A model generated the notes under the pieces. It did no database searches, was not told where the DNA came from, and saw nothing but the letters and a program-made list of their open reading frames with translations. A stretch of 64,000 nt of DNA from Clostridia bacterium (GTDB lineage: Bacteria; Acidobacteriota; Terriglobia; Terriglobales; Acidobacteriaceae), in the NCBI GenBank assembly GCA_035561135.1, contig DATMYA010000079.1:62001-126000 (forward strand), in the 5' to 3' direction. Made by a program: the position numbers and the translations under genes. Numbering within the stretch: position 1 is the stretch's first letter; every line of letters starts with the position of its first letter. This document shows, in pieces, positions 62,497 to 64,000 of this stretch.

Positions 62497-64000
62497 TTAG
62501 AACGTGAAGCGTGCAGATAGCTGCAATCTGCGCGCGCCGCGTTCGCCATCAACCTGACCAAAGGTAGCGGTAGCGGGCGATTTCACCTGTCCGCAACCGT
62601 TGGCGCCGTTCAAACCGCTTGTCTGGCAGGAGCTGCTGGTGTCGAAAGGCAGAGCCATATCTACACTGTTAAATGAGACATGGTTGAAGACGTTGTACGC
62701 CTCGACGCGGATGGTGAACTTCATCTGTTCGCGGATCGGGATGTTCTTCTGCAACGCCATGTCCCAATTGTTGATTCCGGGGCCGCGGCCAATATTGAGG
62801 CGGGTCATGCCGTAGGTATTAGGTGTCGGCAGGAATCCCACTTCCTTGCAATTCGCCACTGCAATTGCCTCAGTGGACATCCCTGGCGCGCACGGCAGGA
62901 ACCACACGTTCGGGTTGATGAACTGCAGGGTGTCGTGGATCTGATCCTTCGGCGCATACGGATCGCCGAAGAGCAGAGGACGCGCACCATCGCCGCCGCC
63001 AGTAAGGTTGGCTGCACCGCTATCGTCAACTCTGAGAGGTTCGCCGGTCTGGAATTGCGCGATACCCGACCATTCCCAATTGTCGCCGATCGCCTTCAAC
63101 ACTTTGTTATTCCAAAGACTGCTGGCCTTCGGCAGATTCGCAGTCCAGTGGAAGACGAAGTTGTGGGAGCGATCGAAGTCGGCCAAACCGTAATTCCAGA
63201 ACTTGCGATCCTGGAAGTTGGCGACCGAGCCGTTCACCGTGTCCATATAGGTGAGCACCTTGGACCAGGTGTACGAGGCTCCGAACTGCAATCCCTTGGT
63301 AAAGCGACGGTTGACTGACGTCTGAAGGGCGTTGTAGTTGGAGGTTGCTCCATAATCCCGGAGATTGACGGCACCGTAGCCAGGATATGCCCGGAAATAG
63401 TTGTCGCTCAGAAGCTTCGGCTGGCAATACAGATCGCTTCCGCTGGCAGCCTTTCCGAAGTAGCAGTTCTTACTCGTCTGGGATGGATCAATCCACGCGG
63501 GGTTCCACGCCGTACCATACGCAGCGTTGGGATCGAACTGGGCCCCATACGGAATTGCGTTCAGGTTAACTTGCTGGTTGAGGTGCCGTCCGAAGGTACC
63601 GACGTAAGCCACATCGACTACTGTACTGAACCCGATGTTGCGCTGGACTCCGAGATTGACGCCTAGTGTGGATTCGACGGCTCGATTCGGCTGCAGAATC
63701 CTAGTGTCAACCGGGCCGGCATTTACTTTCGTCGCAGTACCGTAACAACTACCGTCTGATCCGCAGCCAGGCTTGAAGGACTCCTGCGTAATCTGGCCAA
63801 AACCGACTGAAGCATTCGTTACGAGGGGAGCTATAAGCGAGTAGTCACCCACAGTGCCGCCGCCCTCGCGGGTGTTGTAGTAAAGGCCCGCGCCTAGGCG
63901 GATCGCGGTCTTCCCATCCTTGAAAGGATCCCAAGAAACACCAAAACGAGGCGCAAGGAGCACTCCGTTGCCGTAGCGCAGAGAGCTCGGATAGCTCGGA
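62497..64000 (-). CDS. Oar-like TonB-dependent receptor, C-terminal part
   Basis: The last 500 or so residues of a beta-barrel receptor whose start lies beyond the right edge; the frame stays open from the stop at 62497 to 64000. Landmarks: FGVSWDPFKDGKTAIRLG, NVGVQRNIGFSTVVDVAYVG-type barrel strands (here LGVQRNIGFSTVVDVAYVG), NYNALQTSVNRRFTKGLQFGASYTWSK split over LQTSVNRRF and GASYTWSK, and the terminal strand RRLQLSARFTF ending in Phe for BAM recognition. Same family as 1-3011. It sits next to pectin genes and may import their oligosaccharides (inference). Confidence 0.9.
   Translation of the reverse strand, partial: PSYPSSLRYGNGVLLAPRFGVSWDPFKDGKTAIRLGAGLYYNTREGGGTVGDYSLIAPLVTNASVGFGQITQESFKPGCGSDGSCYGTATKVNAGPVDTRILQPNRAVESTLGVNLGVQRNIGFSTVVDVAYVGTFGRHLNQQVNLNAIPYGAQFDPNAAYGTAWNPAWIDPSQTSKNCYFGKAASGSDLYCQPKLLSDNYFRAYPGYGAVNLRDYGATSNYNALQTSVNRRFTKGLQFGASYTWSKVLTYMDTVNGSVANFQDRKFWNYGLADFDRSHNFVFHWTANLPKASSLWNNKVLKAIGDNWEWSGIAQFQTGEPLRVDDSGAANLTGGGDGARPLLFGDPYAPKDQIHDTLQFINPNVWFLPCAPGMSTEAIAVANCKEVGFLPTPNTYGMTRLNIGRGPGINNWDMALQKNIPIREQMKFTIRVEAYNVFNHVSFNSVDMALPFDTSSSCQTSGLNGANGCGQVKSPATATFGQVDGERGARRLQLSARFTF

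Noticed and set aside
1..64000. Insertion sequences, integrases, phage genes or attachment sites
   Set aside because: No transposase, integrase or phage-like protein was recognised and no terminal inverted repeats flank the blocks.

Overview
The window looks like chromosomal DNA of an Acidobacteriota bacterium, most likely class Terriglobia. Evidence: two very long Oar-like TonB-dependent receptors with an N-terminal carboxypeptidase-regulatory (CnaB-like) domain or the matching barrel end, no SusD partners, moderately high GC, many secreted carbohydrate-active enzymes, and a tandem CTCAGTAG-type intergenic repeat. The assignment rests on gene style only; there is no rRNA. No tRNA, insertion sequence, integrase or CRISPR array was seen.

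Layout. 1-5552 (minus): ECF sigma factor, very large zinc-finger anti-sigma factor and a TonB-dependent receptor that runs off the left edge. 5866-14772 (minus): response regulator, histidine kinase, TolC-like channel, membrane fusion protein, HAE1-type RND pump and a secreted beta-propeller protein, apparently one operon. 14958-24862: secreted glycan hydrolases (beta-helix lyase-like protein, GH28, GH27, GH79, GH2). 24975-33529: a bacterial microcompartment (BMC) locus. Leftward run acetate-kinase-like, PduL, three BMC-H, EutN-type vertex protein, CoA-acylating aldehyde dehydrogenase, two more vertex proteins, class II aldolase and a 61-residue DeoR-type HTH; divergent pair PduS-like flavoprotein and PduT-like trimeric shell protein. 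33588-40087: LacI regulator, rhamnulokinase, fucose/arabinose-isomerase-family protein, FucP-like transporter and RbsD/FucU-like mutarotase. 40202-47579: two alginate-lyase-family proteins, GH97 and a DUF4861-GH88 fusion. 47669-61991: uronate catabolism (two PfkB kinases, KDPG aldolase, KduD, KduI, hexuronate transporter, Gnd, LarA homologue, mannonate-type SDR, tagaturonate epimerase, uronate isomerase) and a DUF4861 protein. 62497-64000: a second TonB-dependent receptor entering from the right edge.

How it fits together (inference): extracellular and periplasmic enzymes open pectin, probably rhamnogalacturonan I and its galactose/glucuronate decorations. Unsaturated and saturated uronates go through KduI/KduD or UxaC/UxaE/UxuB to 2-keto-3-deoxygluconate, then KdgK and Eda. 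The released 6-deoxyhexose (L-rhamnose and/or L-fucose) is isomerised and phosphorylated in the cytosol and then cleaved in the microcompartment to DHAP and lactaldehyde, which the aldehyde dehydrogenase, PduL and acetate-type kinase turn into lactate plus ATP. The PduS/PduT pair offers an electron exit through the shell, in place of the alcohol or lactate dehydrogenase usually used to recycle NAD+. The most interesting part is this hybrid microcompartment sitting inside a pectin utilisation island.
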